DNA from: Streptomyces actinomycinicus
Lineage (GTDB): Bacteria; Actinomycetota; Actinomycetes; Streptomycetales; Streptomycetaceae
Assembly (NCBI RefSeq): GCF_016741775.1
Contig: NZ_JAERRK010000013.1
Span: 145,508-209,507 of the forward strand
Reading direction: 5' to 3'
DNA length: 64,000 nt
The notes beneath the pieces were generated by a model. The model was not told the origin of the DNA and did not search any database. It worked only from the letters and a program-made list of their open reading frames with translations. A program made the position numbers and the translations under genes. Shown piece after piece: positions 8,851-17,221 of this stretch. How positions within the stretch are numbered: position 1 is the first letter of the stretch; each line of letters starts with the position of its first letter.

Positions 8851-10190
8851 GCGTCCACCTTCTTGTTCTGCGTGGCGGCCAGGGCCGAAGCGGCTGCGGC
8901 GGAGCCGACGACACCGCCGCCGGCGCCGCTGAAGTCGTAGGCGGTCTCGGCGTGCTCGGCCTGGTCGATGCCGGAGATCTCCTCGTCCTCGGTGACCCGC
9001 ATGCCGATCGTCCTGTCGAGCAGGAAGGCGAGGACGGCGGAGGCGACCAGGGAGTAGGCGAGGACCGCGCCGACGCCGGCGCACTGCTTCCAAAGCTGGG
9101 TGAAGGAGTGGTCGCCGTAGAAGACGCCGGTCGCGGTGGACTGGCCCTTGCCGGTGGCGAAGAAGCCGATGAGCAAGGAGCCGATGATGCCGCCGACCAT
9201 GTGGACGCCGACGACGTCGAGGGAGTCGTCGTAGCCGAACTTGAACTTCAGGCCGACAGCCGCGGCGCAGGCGACACCGGCGACGGCGCCGACGGCGATC
9301 GCGCCGAGCGGGGAGACCGCGCCGCCGGAGGGGGTGATGGCGACCAGGCCGGCGACCGCACCGGAGGCCGCGCCCAGCGTGGTGAACGCGCCGTGCCGGA
9401 TCTTCTCGTAGGCGAGCCAGGCCAGCATGGCGGCGGCGGTGGCGACCTGCGTGTTGACGAACATCAGCGCGCCGACGCCGTCGTCGTTGCCGAGCCAGGA
9501 TCCGGCGTTGAAGCCGAACCAGCCGAACCAGAGCAGACCGGCTCCGAGCATGACCAGCGGAAGGCTGTGCGGGCGCATCGGGTCCTTCTTGAAGCCGACG
9601 CGCTTGCCGATGACCAGGATCACGCCGAGCGCCGCGGCACCGGCGTTGATGTGGACGGCCGTACCGCCCGCGAAGTCGATCACGCCGAGCTTGTAGGCCC
9701 AGCCGTCGGCACCCCAGACCCAGTGGGCGACCGGGACGTAGACGATCGTGACCCACAGGGCGATGAAGAGCGCCCAGGCGGAGAACTTCACCCGGTCGGC
9801 GAGGGCGCCGCTTATCAGGGCCGGCGTGATGATCGCGAACATCAGCTGGAAGACCATGAAGACGAAGACCGGGATGGTGTAGCCGTCCCAGAGTTCCGTC
9901 AGGCCGATGTCGCTGAGGCCGAACCAGTCGGTGTTCCAGCCGATGAGGCTGTTCTTCGTGCCGAAGGCGAGGGAGAAGCCGTAGAGCACCCACAGAATGG
10001 TGACGATGCCCATGCTGATGAAACTCATCATCAGCATGTTGAGGGTGCTCTTGACGCGGACCATGCCCCCGTAGAAGAAGGCCAGGCCCGGGGTCATGAG
10101 CAGCACCAGGGCGGAACAGATGAGCATGAAGCCTGTGTTCGCGGAGGACAGCTTGGGTGCCTCCGCGGCAAGCGTGATGGCTGGTGCCAT
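8847..10190 (-). CDS. amtB: Ammonium transporter AmtB
   Basis: AmtB is a trimeric membrane channel for ammonium uptake under nitrogen limitation. The 447-residue protein has about eleven hydrophobic segments and family motifs such as FFYGGMVR near the N-terminus and WFGWFGFNAGS in the middle. The ATG at 10190 is preceded by GAGGAG. It heads the amtB-glnK-glnD operon and overlaps glnK by 4 nt. A GlnR-type box lies about 130-160 nt upstream, in line with nitrogen control. Confidence 0.96.
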   Translation of the reverse strand: MAPAITLAAEAPKLSSANTGFMLICSALVLLMTPGLAFFYGGMVRVKSTLNMLMMSFISMGIVTILWVLYGFSLAFGTKNSLIGWNTDWFGLSDIGLTELWDGYTIPVFVFMVFQLMFAIITPALISGALADRVKFSAWALFIALWVTIVYVPVAHWVWGADGWAYKLGVIDFAGGTAVHINAGAAALGVILVIGKRVGFKKDPMRPHSLPLVMLGAGLLWFGWFGFNAGSWLGNDDGVGALMFVNTQVATAAAMLAWLAYEKIRHGAFTTLGAASGAVAGLVAITPSGGAVSPLGAIAVGAVAGVACAAAVGLKFKFGYDDSLDVVGVHMVGGIIGSLLIGFFATGKGQSTATGVFYGDHSFTQLWKQCAGVGAVLAYSLVASAVLAFLLDRTIGMRVTEDEEISGIDQAEHAETAYDFSGAGGGVVGSAAAASALAATQNKKVDA

Positions 10191-10316
10191 CGGCGTCTCC
10201 TCGTCGGTTGGTACGGCCCCGTGCGGGCGGTGCCTGAGCGATCCGGGCGGTTGAGGGGTGGGCCGGTTATGCGCCATGAGATTGGCGCAGCGCGGTTTCG
10301 GTGGGAGCCCCTCGTT

Positions 10317-10352
10317 GTTTCGCCGGGGTGACGAAGGCGCCTTGCGTGTTAC
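10317..10352 (-). promoter_or_regulatory. GlnR-type box upstream of amtB
   Basis: Read on the minus strand, a near-perfect half element GTCAC-N6-GAAAC sits at 10332-10317. It is preceded by a second, degenerate element GTAAC-N6-GGCGC (10352-10337), 4 nt away. The known Streptomyces GlnR pattern is gTnAC-N6-GaAAc repeated. Place, orientation and target gene fit GlnR activation of amtB. Confidence 0.7.
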
Positions 10353-10417
10353 GCGTCCATGAACTGCAGGATGTCCGGCGCGCCATTCGTTATCGTGGCG
10401 CAACCTTCTCCGGGAGG

Positions 10418-10502
10418 AAAAAAGGCCGGCCGCGGCGGGCCTCTCGATGACCTGGCGTGGGGGAGCCGAGTCGGGCAGTTCGGGAGGACCGGCCGCGGCC
10501 GG
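10418..10502 (-). terminator. Probable terminator after nsdA
   Basis: On the minus strand, arms at about 10489-10499 and 10426-10436 (core CCGGCCGCGG pairing with CCGCGGCCGG) are followed by six T residues (10423-10418). The loop is long, about 50 nt. The first arm region, 10489-10502, is itself a 14-nt palindrome. Confidence 0.45.
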
Positions 10503-10523
10503 GGCATGTGCTGCTCGGGGTGG

Positions 10524-12002
10524 TCAGACCGCTTCGGCGGCCTCCGGCAGGTCGACGGCGAGCTGGTCGGTGAGGTCGGACACGGCGGCCAGCTCGCCGT
10601 AGTCACGCACGGCGGTGTCGACCGTCTTCCGGATACGGGTGTTCACCCGCTCGGAGCGGACCTTCTTGGCGATCTCCATCGCCCGGGCGGCGTAGCTCGT
10701 GCTCTCCTCGGGCTCGCGTTGCAGCAGGTGCACGGTGGCCATGCCGATGAGGTTGAGTGCGTACGAGCGCTGGTGCTCGCTGTCCTCGGCGAACTTCTCC
10801 ACCGCCTTCCGCATGAGCGGCTCGGCGAGGGAGGCGTAGGTCGGGCTGCGGCCGGCGACATAGGCCAGGTCGCGGTAGGAGTGGGAGTTCTCGCCGTACA
10901 GCTCGGCCTCGGAGAAGAAGCGGATCCAGTCGGGGTCCGGCTCGTCCCACTCGTCGGCCTCGGCGAAGGTGTCCTCGGCCATGCGGACGGCGCGTTTGGT
11001 CTTGCCGGGCTGGCCCATGTTGGCGTAGGCGCGGGCCTCCATCGCATACAGCATGGACTGGGTGCGCGGGCTCGCGCAGTCGCGGCTGCCGTACTGGGCG
11101 AGGTGGATCAGTTCCAGCGCGTCCTCGGGCCGGCCGAGATGGATCATCTGACGGCTCATGCTGGACAGGATGTAGGAGCCGAGCGGCTTGTCCCCGGCTT
11201 CCTTGGCGGCGTGCAGCGCCAGCACGAAGTACTTCTGGGCGGTGGGCTGGAGGCCGATGTCGTACGACATCCAGCCGGCCAGTTCCGCCAGCTCGGCGGC
11301 TACCTGGAAGAGCTTGCGGGTGGTGGCCTCGGGCTGGGGTTCCTGGAGCAGGTCGGTGACCTCGTGCAGCTGGCCGACGACGGCCTTGCGGCGCAGACCG
11401 CCGCCGCACTGGGCGTCCCACCTGCGGAACATGCGGGTCGTGGACTCCAGCAGGTCCAGCTCGGGCTTGGACAGCCGGCCCGGCCTGCGGGCGTCGAGGG
11501 CGCTCTCCGGCTCGGCCGGGGCGCCGTGGCCCGGCGTGGGCACGAGCCAGCGCTGCATGGGCTCGATGAGGGTCGGGCCCGCGGACAGCGCGAGGGAGGT
11601 GCCGAGGAAGCCACGCCGGGCGAGCATCAGGTCGCTGCGGGAGAACTCGCCGAGCAGGGCGATGGTCTGCGGGCCCGTCCAGGGCAGGTCGACACCGGAC
11701 GCGGCGGGTGACTGGCGGGCGGCGCGCAGGCCGAGGTCCTCGATGGAGACCACGCAGCCGAAGCGCTCGGAGAACAGCTCCGAGAGGATGCGCGGGATCG
11801 GCTCGCGCGGGTTCTCCCCGTCCAGCCAGCGGCGCACGCGGGAGGTGTCGGTGGAGATGTGATTGGCGCCCAACTGGCGTGCCCGGCGGTTCACCTGGCG
11901 GGCCAGCTCGCCCTTGGACCAGCCGCTGCGCACGAACCACGAACCGAGCAGCTCGTTGGGGCGCTTGTCAGCGTTCGTCCCGCCACTGCCGTTGCCGCTC
12001 AC
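10524..12002 (-). CDS. nsdA: Regulator NsdA (negative effector of differentiation)
   Basis: NsdA was described in S. coelicolor as a repressor of sporulation and antibiotic production. This 492-residue product has an N-terminal helix-turn-helix-like region (residues about 20-60, with GELARQVNRRARQLG) followed by helical repeats resembling TPRs. The start is GTG at 12002, preceded by a G-rich GATGGGGG; a longer in-frame version would add 15 residues. It faces a 457-nt upstream spacer, and a candidate -10 TAGGAT occurs at 12178-12173. The identification rests on recognisable sequence and on the position beside amtB. Confidence 0.88.
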   Translation of the reverse strand: MSGNGSGGTNADKRPNELLGSWFVRSGWSKGELARQVNRRARQLGANHISTDTSRVRRWLDGENPREPIPRILSELFSERFGCVVSIEDLGLRAARQSPAASGVDLPWTGPQTIALLGEFSRSDLMLARRGFLGTSLALSAGPTLIEPMQRWLVPTPGHGAPAEPESALDARRPGRLSKPELDLLESTTRMFRRWDAQCGGGLRRKAVVGQLHEVTDLLQEPQPEATTRKLFQVAAELAELAGWMSYDIGLQPTAQKYFVLALHAAKEAGDKPLGSYILSSMSRQMIHLGRPEDALELIHLAQYGSRDCASPRTQSMLYAMEARAYANMGQPGKTKRAVRMAEDTFAEADEWDEPDPDWIRFFSEAELYGENSHSYRDLAYVAGRSPTYASLAEPLMRKAVEKFAEDSEHQRSYALNLIGMATVHLLQREPEESTSYAARAMEIAKKVRSERVNTRIRKTVDTAVRDYGELAAVSDLTDQLAVDLPEAAEAV

Positions 12003-12459
12003 TGGAACGCCCCCATCCCTGGAACCACCTGTCGCCGAGTGCGCCAAGCCCTATCAGAATGCCGGTAAATACGGCCTCCCGTCCGCCGGTTCTCACCCTT
12101 CGAACGAGTTGACGCCTTGCCTCCGGCATACCCACGAGTGCATGTGCCCCGGGGACTCGCACACTCACAGTAATCCTACGATCACCCGCTCAGCCACGTG
12201 GATCCCGGAAACGCCACCATTCGCCACCCCTTCGAATGAACTCACGGTCGGCCCCTCGCGATTCACTTGACACAGGGCGACCGGAAGTAGGCGGAGTGAC
12301 GCACTCGGGGGCGCATGGCCCGCGGTGTGCCACCCGGTGCGCCTCGACGCGCCGCTTTGCCCCTACGGGACGAGGGGCAGGCGGAGCCGTAGCGTTACGT
12401 TCCGCTTCCGTCTCGTTCCGTGTCGTAACCACCGGCGCGCCGGACCCGTTGGAGGGGGC
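12003..12459. other. Divergent spacer between nsdA and the Prim-Pol-like gene
   Basis: No credible gene is visible here. On the minus strand TAGGAT at 12178-12173 is a perfect Streptomyces -10 hexamer, without a convincing -35. On the plus strand TTGACA occurs at 12267-12272, followed by TAGGCG at 12288-12293 with a short 15-nt spacer. Both are only candidate promoter parts. Confidence 0.4.
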
Positions 12460-13116
12460 ATGGGCTTCACGATCGGCGGCATCCGCGAGATCCGCACCGG
12501 CACGCGTCGGCGGGGCCGTTCCTCGGAGTGCACCGCCGTCGCCGAGTTCACCGGGCTGTGGGCCTGGGACGTGGTGCCGGGCGCGCGGGCCGCCGCGGGC
12601 GAGTGCTCGTGCGGGCACGCCGGCTGTCCGGCGCCGGGCGCGCATCCGCTGGACTTCGCGCCCCGGGTGCCGGCCCGGGCCACGCTGGACGAGGTGAGCA
12701 AGGCCTGGGCGGAGTTCCCGGGAGCCTCGGTGATGCTGCCGGTGGGCCGCGCGTTCGACGTCGTCGAGGTCTCGGAGCCGGCCGGGCGCCGCGCCCTGGC
12801 CCGGCTGGAGCGCATGGGGCTCCCCCTCGGACCGGTCACCGCGACGCCGGACGGCCGCGCCCACTTCTTCGTCGCACCCGGTGCGGCGGCCGACCTCCCC
12901 CGGCTGCTGTACCGGATGGGCTGGGACGACCCGGCCGCGCTGGACCTGCGCGGCCTCGGTCCCGGCGCGTACATCACCGCGCCGCCCTCGGACCGGGGCG
13001 GCCTGGGCCCGGTGCGCTGGCTGCGCCCGCCCGCGCTGGACTCGGCGACCCGGCCGCCGGCGGCACGGCTGCTGCTGGGCACGCTGGCCTACGTCGCCCA
13101 CCGCTCCCGTCCGTGA
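12460..13116 (+). CDS. Stand-alone Prim-Pol-like (bifunctional primase/polymerase N-terminal) protein
   Basis: The 218-residue protein matches the N-terminal domain of bifunctional DNA primase/polymerases. Cysteines at 49, 51 and 56 are followed by PGAHPLDF (59-66), typical of the family, and the fold continues to the C-terminus. No helicase domain is attached. At the expected catalytic DxD strand the sequence reads DVVEV (100-104), so the acidic pair seems changed and activity is doubtful. The ATG at 12460 has an excellent GGAGGGGG just upstream. It converges on ftsY with a hairpin between them. The cellular role is unknown. Confidence 0.8.
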   Translation: MGFTIGGIREIRTGTRRRGRSSECTAVAEFTGLWAWDVVPGARAAAGECSCGHAGCPAPGAHPLDFAPRVPARATLDEVSKAWAEFPGASVMLPVGRAFDVVEVSEPAGRRALARLERMGLPLGPVTATPDGRAHFFVAPGAAADLPRLLYRMGWDDPAALDLRGLGPGAYITAPPSDRGGLGPVRWLRPPALDSATRPPAARLLLGTLAYVAHRSRP

Positions 13117-13133
13117 CGCGCCGCCGCAAGGCG

Positions 13134-13172
13134 AAGCGCCCGTCCCCAACTGCACCTTGGGGGCGGGCGCTT
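13134..13172. terminator. Bidirectional terminator between converging genes
   Basis: A 15-bp stem with one G-U pair (13134-13148 with 13158-13172) encloses a 9-nt loop between the ends of the Prim-Pol-like gene and ftsY. Confidence 0.7.
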
Positions 13173-13233
13173 CTCGCGATCGTCCAGGAACGTTCCCGGC
13201 CGGCAGGGCGCCTGCGGAGATCCGGAGGCCGGG

Positions 13234-14436
13234 TCAGTCGCCGATCAGGGCGTCCACGAACGCCTCGGGCTCGAACGGCGCGAGGTCGTCCGCCCCCTCG
13301 CCGAGCCCGATCAGCTTCACCGGCACGCCCAGCTCGCGCTGGACCGCGACGACGATGCCGCCCTTGGCCGTACCGTCCAGCTTGGTCAGCACGATGCCGG
13401 TGATGTCCACCACCTCGGCGAACACGCGGGCCTGCACCAGGCCGTTCTGACCGGTGGTGGCGTCCAGGACGAGCAGCACCTCGTCGAGCGGTGCGTGCTT
13501 CTCGACCACGCGCTTGACCTTGCCCAGCTCGTCCATGAGGCCGGTCTTGGTGTGGAGACGGCCGGCGGTGTCGATGAGGACGACGTCGACCCCCATCTCC
13601 TTGCCTTCCTTCACCGCGTCGAAGGCGACGGAAGCGGGGTCGCCCGCCTCCGGGCCGCGCACGGTGTAGGCGCCGACGCGTTCGCCCCAGGTCTGGAGCT
13701 GGTCGGCGGCGGCGGCACGGAAGGTGTCGGCGGCGCCGAGCACGACGCTACGGCCGTCGGCGACCAGGACCCGGGCCAGCTTGCCGGTGGTGGTGGTCTT
13801 GCCGGTGCCGTTGACGCCGACGACCATCACGATGCCCGGCTTGCGGTCCTCGGGCTCGGTCTTCACGGTGCGGTCGACGTCGGTGCCGACCAGCTTGAGC
13901 AGCTCCTCGCGCAGCAGACCGCGCAGCTCCACCGGGGTGCGGGTGCCGAGCACCTTCACGCGTTCGCGCAGGCGCTCGACCAGCTCCTGGGTGGGCTGCA
14001 CGCCTACGTCGGCGGTGAGCAGCGTGTCCTCGATCTCCTCCCACGTGTCCTCGTCGAGGTGCTCGCGGGAGAGCAGGGTGAGCAGGCCCTTGCCGAGGGC
14101 GTTCTGCGAGCGGGACAGGCGGGCGCGCAGGCGGACCAGCCGGCCTGCGGTGGGCTCCGGGATCTCGATCTCGGGAGCCTCGACAATGGGGGGCTCCTCC
14201 ACGGCGACCGGTGCCGAGCCGCCGGGGAGATCCACCTCCTCGATCGTCCGGCGCGGTTCGTCGCGCGGCGTCTCGGCCTCGTCGCCGACGTGCGGCTCGG
14301 CCGGGGGCGCGGTGATGTCGGGCGCAGCGGGGGGCGGCGGGGGCAGCGGCTTCCGGCGCCGGCTGCCCACGATCAGCCCGCCGAGCGCGCCGAGCACGAC
14401 CACGGCGATGACTACAGCAAGGATGACGGTTTCCAT
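13234..14436 (-). CDS. ftsY: SRP receptor GTPase FtsY
   Basis: FtsY is the membrane receptor for ribosome-Ffh complexes. The 400-residue protein starts with a hydrophobic anchor (about residues 4-23), then has an acidic/proline-rich A region and the NG domain. G1 is GVNGTGKTTTTGKLA (near 204-218), the DTAGRLHTK motif follows, and LTKLDGTAKGG is the G4 motif. I chose ATG 14436, which puts the anchor at the N-terminus. An upstream in-frame ATG at 14457 is possible. Neither has a strong ribosome-binding site. FtsY pairs with Ffh in the same window. Confidence 0.93.
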   Translation of the reverse strand: METVILAVVIAVVVLGALGGLIVGSRRRKPLPPPPPAAPDITAPPAEPHVGDEAETPRDEPRRTIEEVDLPGGSAPVAVEEPPIVEAPEIEIPEPTAGRLVRLRARLSRSQNALGKGLLTLLSREHLDEDTWEEIEDTLLTADVGVQPTQELVERLRERVKVLGTRTPVELRGLLREELLKLVGTDVDRTVKTEPEDRKPGIVMVVGVNGTGKTTTTGKLARVLVADGRSVVLGAADTFRAAAADQLQTWGERVGAYTVRGPEAGDPASVAFDAVKEGKEMGVDVVLIDTAGRLHTKTGLMDELGKVKRVVEKHAPLDEVLLVLDATTGQNGLVQARVFAEVVDITGIVLTKLDGTAKGGIVVAVQRELGVPVKLIGLGEGADDLAPFEPEAFVDALIGD

Positions 14437-14507
14437 AACCCGACCAGTATCGGCCATGGGGTAGCCCGGAGCCCCGTTTGTGCGTTCCTCTGAGAGACAA
14501 AGGCCAC

Positions 14508-14537
14508 TTAATGAGAGGACTCGGAGCAAAGTACGAT
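14508..14537 (+). promoter_or_regulatory. Candidate promoter of the NCS1 permease gene
   Basis: A -10 hexamer TACGAT (14532-14537) lies 18 nt behind a weak -35 TTAATG (14508-14513). The predicted transcription start at about 14544 coincides with the left arm of a palindrome. Only the -10 is a good match. Confidence 0.4.
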
Positions 14538-14543
14538 GGTGGC

Positions 14544-14567
14544 GACTCTATCCACGCGCGTAGAGTC
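14544..14567. promoter_or_regulatory. Inverted repeat, candidate operator of the NCS1 permease
   Basis: Arms GACTCTA (14544-14550) and TAGAGTC (14561-14567) match perfectly across a 10-nt GC-rich centre containing ACGCGCG. The site covers the predicted transcription start, the usual place for a repressor of the GntR or TetR type. The regulator is unknown. Confidence 0.55.
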
Positions 14568-14606
14568 CCCACGTCACCTTGTCCCCCCATGTCTGGCACC
14601 TCTTTC

Positions 14607-16058
14607 ATGAGCAAAACCGTCGAGACCGAAGGCGCTCTCGAAACCCGCGGCATCGAGCAGGTCCCCGACCACGAGCGCACCGCGCGGACCCGTGAGCTGT
14701 TCCCCACCTGGGTCGGCGCGAACATCAGCGTGCTGCTGCTGACGATGGGCGCGAGCCTGGTCGTGGCGTACCACCTGAACATCTGGCAGGCGCTGGTCGT
14801 CGCGGTGGCCGCACCGATCGTGTCGTACGGCCTGGTCGGCCTGATCGGCATCGCCGGCAAGCGCGGCGGCGCCCCCGGCATGGCGCTGTCGCGGGCGGTC
14901 TTCGGACAGCGCGGCAACCTGCTGCCCGGTTCGCTGATCTGGATCGCGCGCTGGGGCTGGGAGACGATCAACGCGGTCACCGGCGCCTACGCGATGCTCT
15001 CCATCCTGGAGATCCTGTTCGGCGTCGAGGCGAACAGCGTGCTGGACATGGTGATGCTGCTGCTGTTCGTCGTCGCGACCTTCGCGATCTCGGGGCTCGG
15101 CATCAACGCCGTCCAGAAGTGCAACAAGTACGCGACCTACCTCTTCGGCGTCTTCTCGGTGCTCGTCCTGGGCTACCTCGTGGCGAACACCGACTGGTCG
15201 AAGGTGATGGACCACAGCGCCGGTTCCACGGCCGCGGTGATCACCGGCATCGGCATGATCGCGGCGGGCGGCGTCAGCTGGATCCCGTCCGCCCCGGACT
15301 TCACGCGCTACCTGCCGCGCACGGCGTCCTCGAAGGCGATCGTGGGCACGGCGGTCGGCGGCGCCGGCGTCGTGGTCCTGCCCATGGTCCTGATGGGCGC
15401 GGTGATGGCGGTCTCCACGCCGGACCTGGCCTCGGCGACCGACCCGGTGTCCTTCCTCGGCGAGATCCTGCCGACCTGGATCGCGGTGCCGTACCTGTTC
15501 ATCGCGCTGATCGGCATGCTGCTGATCAACTCGATGTCGATGTACTCGGCGGGCTTCACCGCGCAGACCCTGGGCTTCAAGGTGCCGCGGCACTGGGCGG
15601 TCTCGGTCAACGCCGTGATCTCGCTGATCTTCGGCGGGGTGCTGATGCTGGTGGCGACCAGCTTCATGGGCTCGTTCATCGCCTTCCTGTCGCTGCTGGC
15701 CGTCGCGTTCTCGGCCTGGGTCGGCGTGTTCGGCGCGGACATGCTGCGCCGCACGGAGTACGACGGCCGGGCCATGGCCGACACCACCCGTACCAGCGCC
15801 TACTGGTACCGGGGCGGCTTCTCCCCCGCGGCCGTCGCGGCCTGGGCGGTCGGTCTGCTGTCGGGCCTGATGTTCACCACCTCGGACTGGTTCACCGGCC
15901 CGCTCGCGAAGAACAACGTGATCGGCGAGTACGGCCTCGGCTGGGTGGCGACCATCGTGATCTCCGGCGCGCTGTACGCGGTGCTGCCGAAGCCGGCGGT
16001 GGTCACCCCGGCGCAGGCCGACGAGCCCGCCGGGGAGCCCGCGACCGCCGGCGTCTGA
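14607..16058 (+). CDS. NCS1-family purine/cytosine-type permease
   Basis: The 483-residue protein is a 12-helix nucleobase:cation symporter of the NCS1 family. The N-terminal region RTRELFPTWVGANIS and the following glycine-rich helices are typical of cytosine/purine permeases. Substrate choice between cytosine, purines and related compounds cannot be settled. ATG 14607 starts the conserved part (MSKTVETEG); another in-frame ATG at 14589 would add six residues. Neither has a clear ribosome-binding site. A palindrome overlapping the predicted promoter suggests repression. It is followed by a flavin monooxygenase gene 77 nt downstream. Confidence 0.85.
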   Translation: MSKTVETEGALETRGIEQVPDHERTARTRELFPTWVGANISVLLLTMGASLVVAYHLNIWQALVVAVAAPIVSYGLVGLIGIAGKRGGAPGMALSRAVFGQRGNLLPGSLIWIARWGWETINAVTGAYAMLSILEILFGVEANSVLDMVMLLLFVVATFAISGLGINAVQKCNKYATYLFGVFSVLVLGYLVANTDWSKVMDHSAGSTAAVITGIGMIAAGGVSWIPSAPDFTRYLPRTASSKAIVGTAVGGAGVVVLPMVLMGAVMAVSTPDLASATDPVSFLGEILPTWIAVPYLFIALIGMLLINSMSMYSAGFTAQTLGFKVPRHWAVSVNAVISLIFGGVLMLVATSFMGSFIAFLSLLAVAFSAWVGVFGADMLRRTEYDGRAMADTTRTSAYWYRGGFSPAAVAAWAVGLLSGLMFTTSDWFTGPLAKNNVIGEYGLGWVATIVISGALYAVLPKPAVVTPAQADEPAGEPATAGV

Positions 16059-16135
16059 CCGCGCGGACCATGGCGATCTGACGCTGCGTCAGCTACCGTC
16101 CCCCTCCATCGAGCCGTACCGGAGGGGGACTTCGC

Positions 16136-17107
16136 ATGCCCGTCACGGTCGTACGTTTCAACCTCGTCGCTCCCGGCGCCGGGCCCGCCGCCCTGTCCGC
16201 GCGCTACCGGGCCGCTCTGGAGATGGCCGCGTACGCGGACGAGCACGGGATCAGCACCGTGCAGACCGAGGAGCACCACGGCGCCGACAACAACTGGCTG
16301 CCGTCGCCGTTCACCTTCGCGGGCGCGGTGTTCGGGGCGACCCGCCGGATCGCGGTGACCGTGTCGGCGGTGATCGGCCCGCTGCACGACCCGCTGCGGC
16401 TGGCCGAGGACATCGCCGTGCTGGACCTGCTCAGCGGCGGACGCCTCGTGACGGTCGCCGGGATCGGCTACCGGCCCGAGGAGTACGCCCTGTTCGACGT
16501 GGACTGGAAGCGCCGGGGCCGGCTCCAGGACGAGGTGCTGCAGACGCTGCTGCGGGCGTGGACCGGCGAGGAGTTCGAGTACCGGGGCCGCCGGGTACGG
16601 CTCACCCCGCGCCCGTACACCGAACCGCACCCCCTGTTGCTGGTGGGCGGCTCCTCGGGGGCCGCCGCCCGGCGGGCCGCCCGGCTCGGCCTGCCGTTCT
16701 TTCCGAGCGCGCACCTGCCCCAGCTGGAGGCGTACTACAAGGAGAAGCTGACCGAGTACGGCACCGAGGGCTGGGTGATGATGCCGGCCGCCGAGACCCC
16801 GCTGCTGCACGTCGCCGAGGACCCGGACCGGGCGTGGGCGGAGTACGGCGGCCACTTCCTGCACGAGGCCCGGACGTACGCCTCCTGGCAGTCGGAGCAG
16901 ATCCGCTCGGCGGTGAGGTCGGCGGCCACGACGGTGGAGGAACTGCGCGCGGAGGGCGTGTACCGGGTCCTCACGCCGCAGGAGTGCGTGGCACTGGGCG
17001 CCGACAGCCTGGTCCTGCACCCGCTGGCGGGCGGGATGCCGCTCGAGGAGGGCTGGCGCAGCCTGCGGCTGTTCGCGGAGCGGGTGCTCCCGGCGCTGGG
17101 CAACTGA
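16136..17107 (+). CDS. LLM-class (luciferase-like) flavin-dependent monooxygenase
   Basis: The 323-residue protein has the bacterial luciferase-like TIM-barrel pattern. An early EEHHG motif sits in the flavin region, followed by AEDIAVLDLLSGGRL and then VGIGYRP-like and PLLLVGGSSGAAARRAA segments. Members oxidise diverse substrates with reduced FMN or F420. The substrate here is unknown. The ATG at 16136 has GGAGGGGG close upstream. It is on the same strand as the NCS1 permease and could be co-transcribed with it, which might point to a nitrogen-heterocycle substrate, but that is inference. Confidence 0.85.
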   Translation: MPVTVVRFNLVAPGAGPAALSARYRAALEMAAYADEHGISTVQTEEHHGADNNWLPSPFTFAGAVFGATRRIAVTVSAVIGPLHDPLRLAEDIAVLDLLSGGRLVTVAGIGYRPEEYALFDVDWKRRGRLQDEVLQTLLRAWTGEEFEYRGRRVRLTPRPYTEPHPLLLVGGSSGAAARRAARLGLPFFPSAHLPQLEAYYKEKLTEYGTEGWVMMPAAETPLLHVAEDPDRAWAEYGGHFLHEARTYASWQSEQIRSAVRSAATTVEELRAEGVYRVLTPQECVALGADSLVLHPLAGGMPLEEGWRSLRLFAERVLPALGN

Positions 17108-17120
17108 CGCCCGTACTGCA

Positions 17121-17163
17121 CCGCCGCCCCCGGTCCGGGCAGTGGCCGGGCCGGGGGCGGCGG
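17121..17163. terminator. Terminator between the monooxygenase and glcP
   Basis: A perfect 13-bp stem (17121-17133 with 17151-17163) lies between two converging genes. Confidence 0.7.
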
Positions 17164-17221
17164 GTGGTACGAGGAGAGGGGCAGCGGGGACTTGGCCCTT
17201 CTCCCCGAGTCGGGGGGCCGG

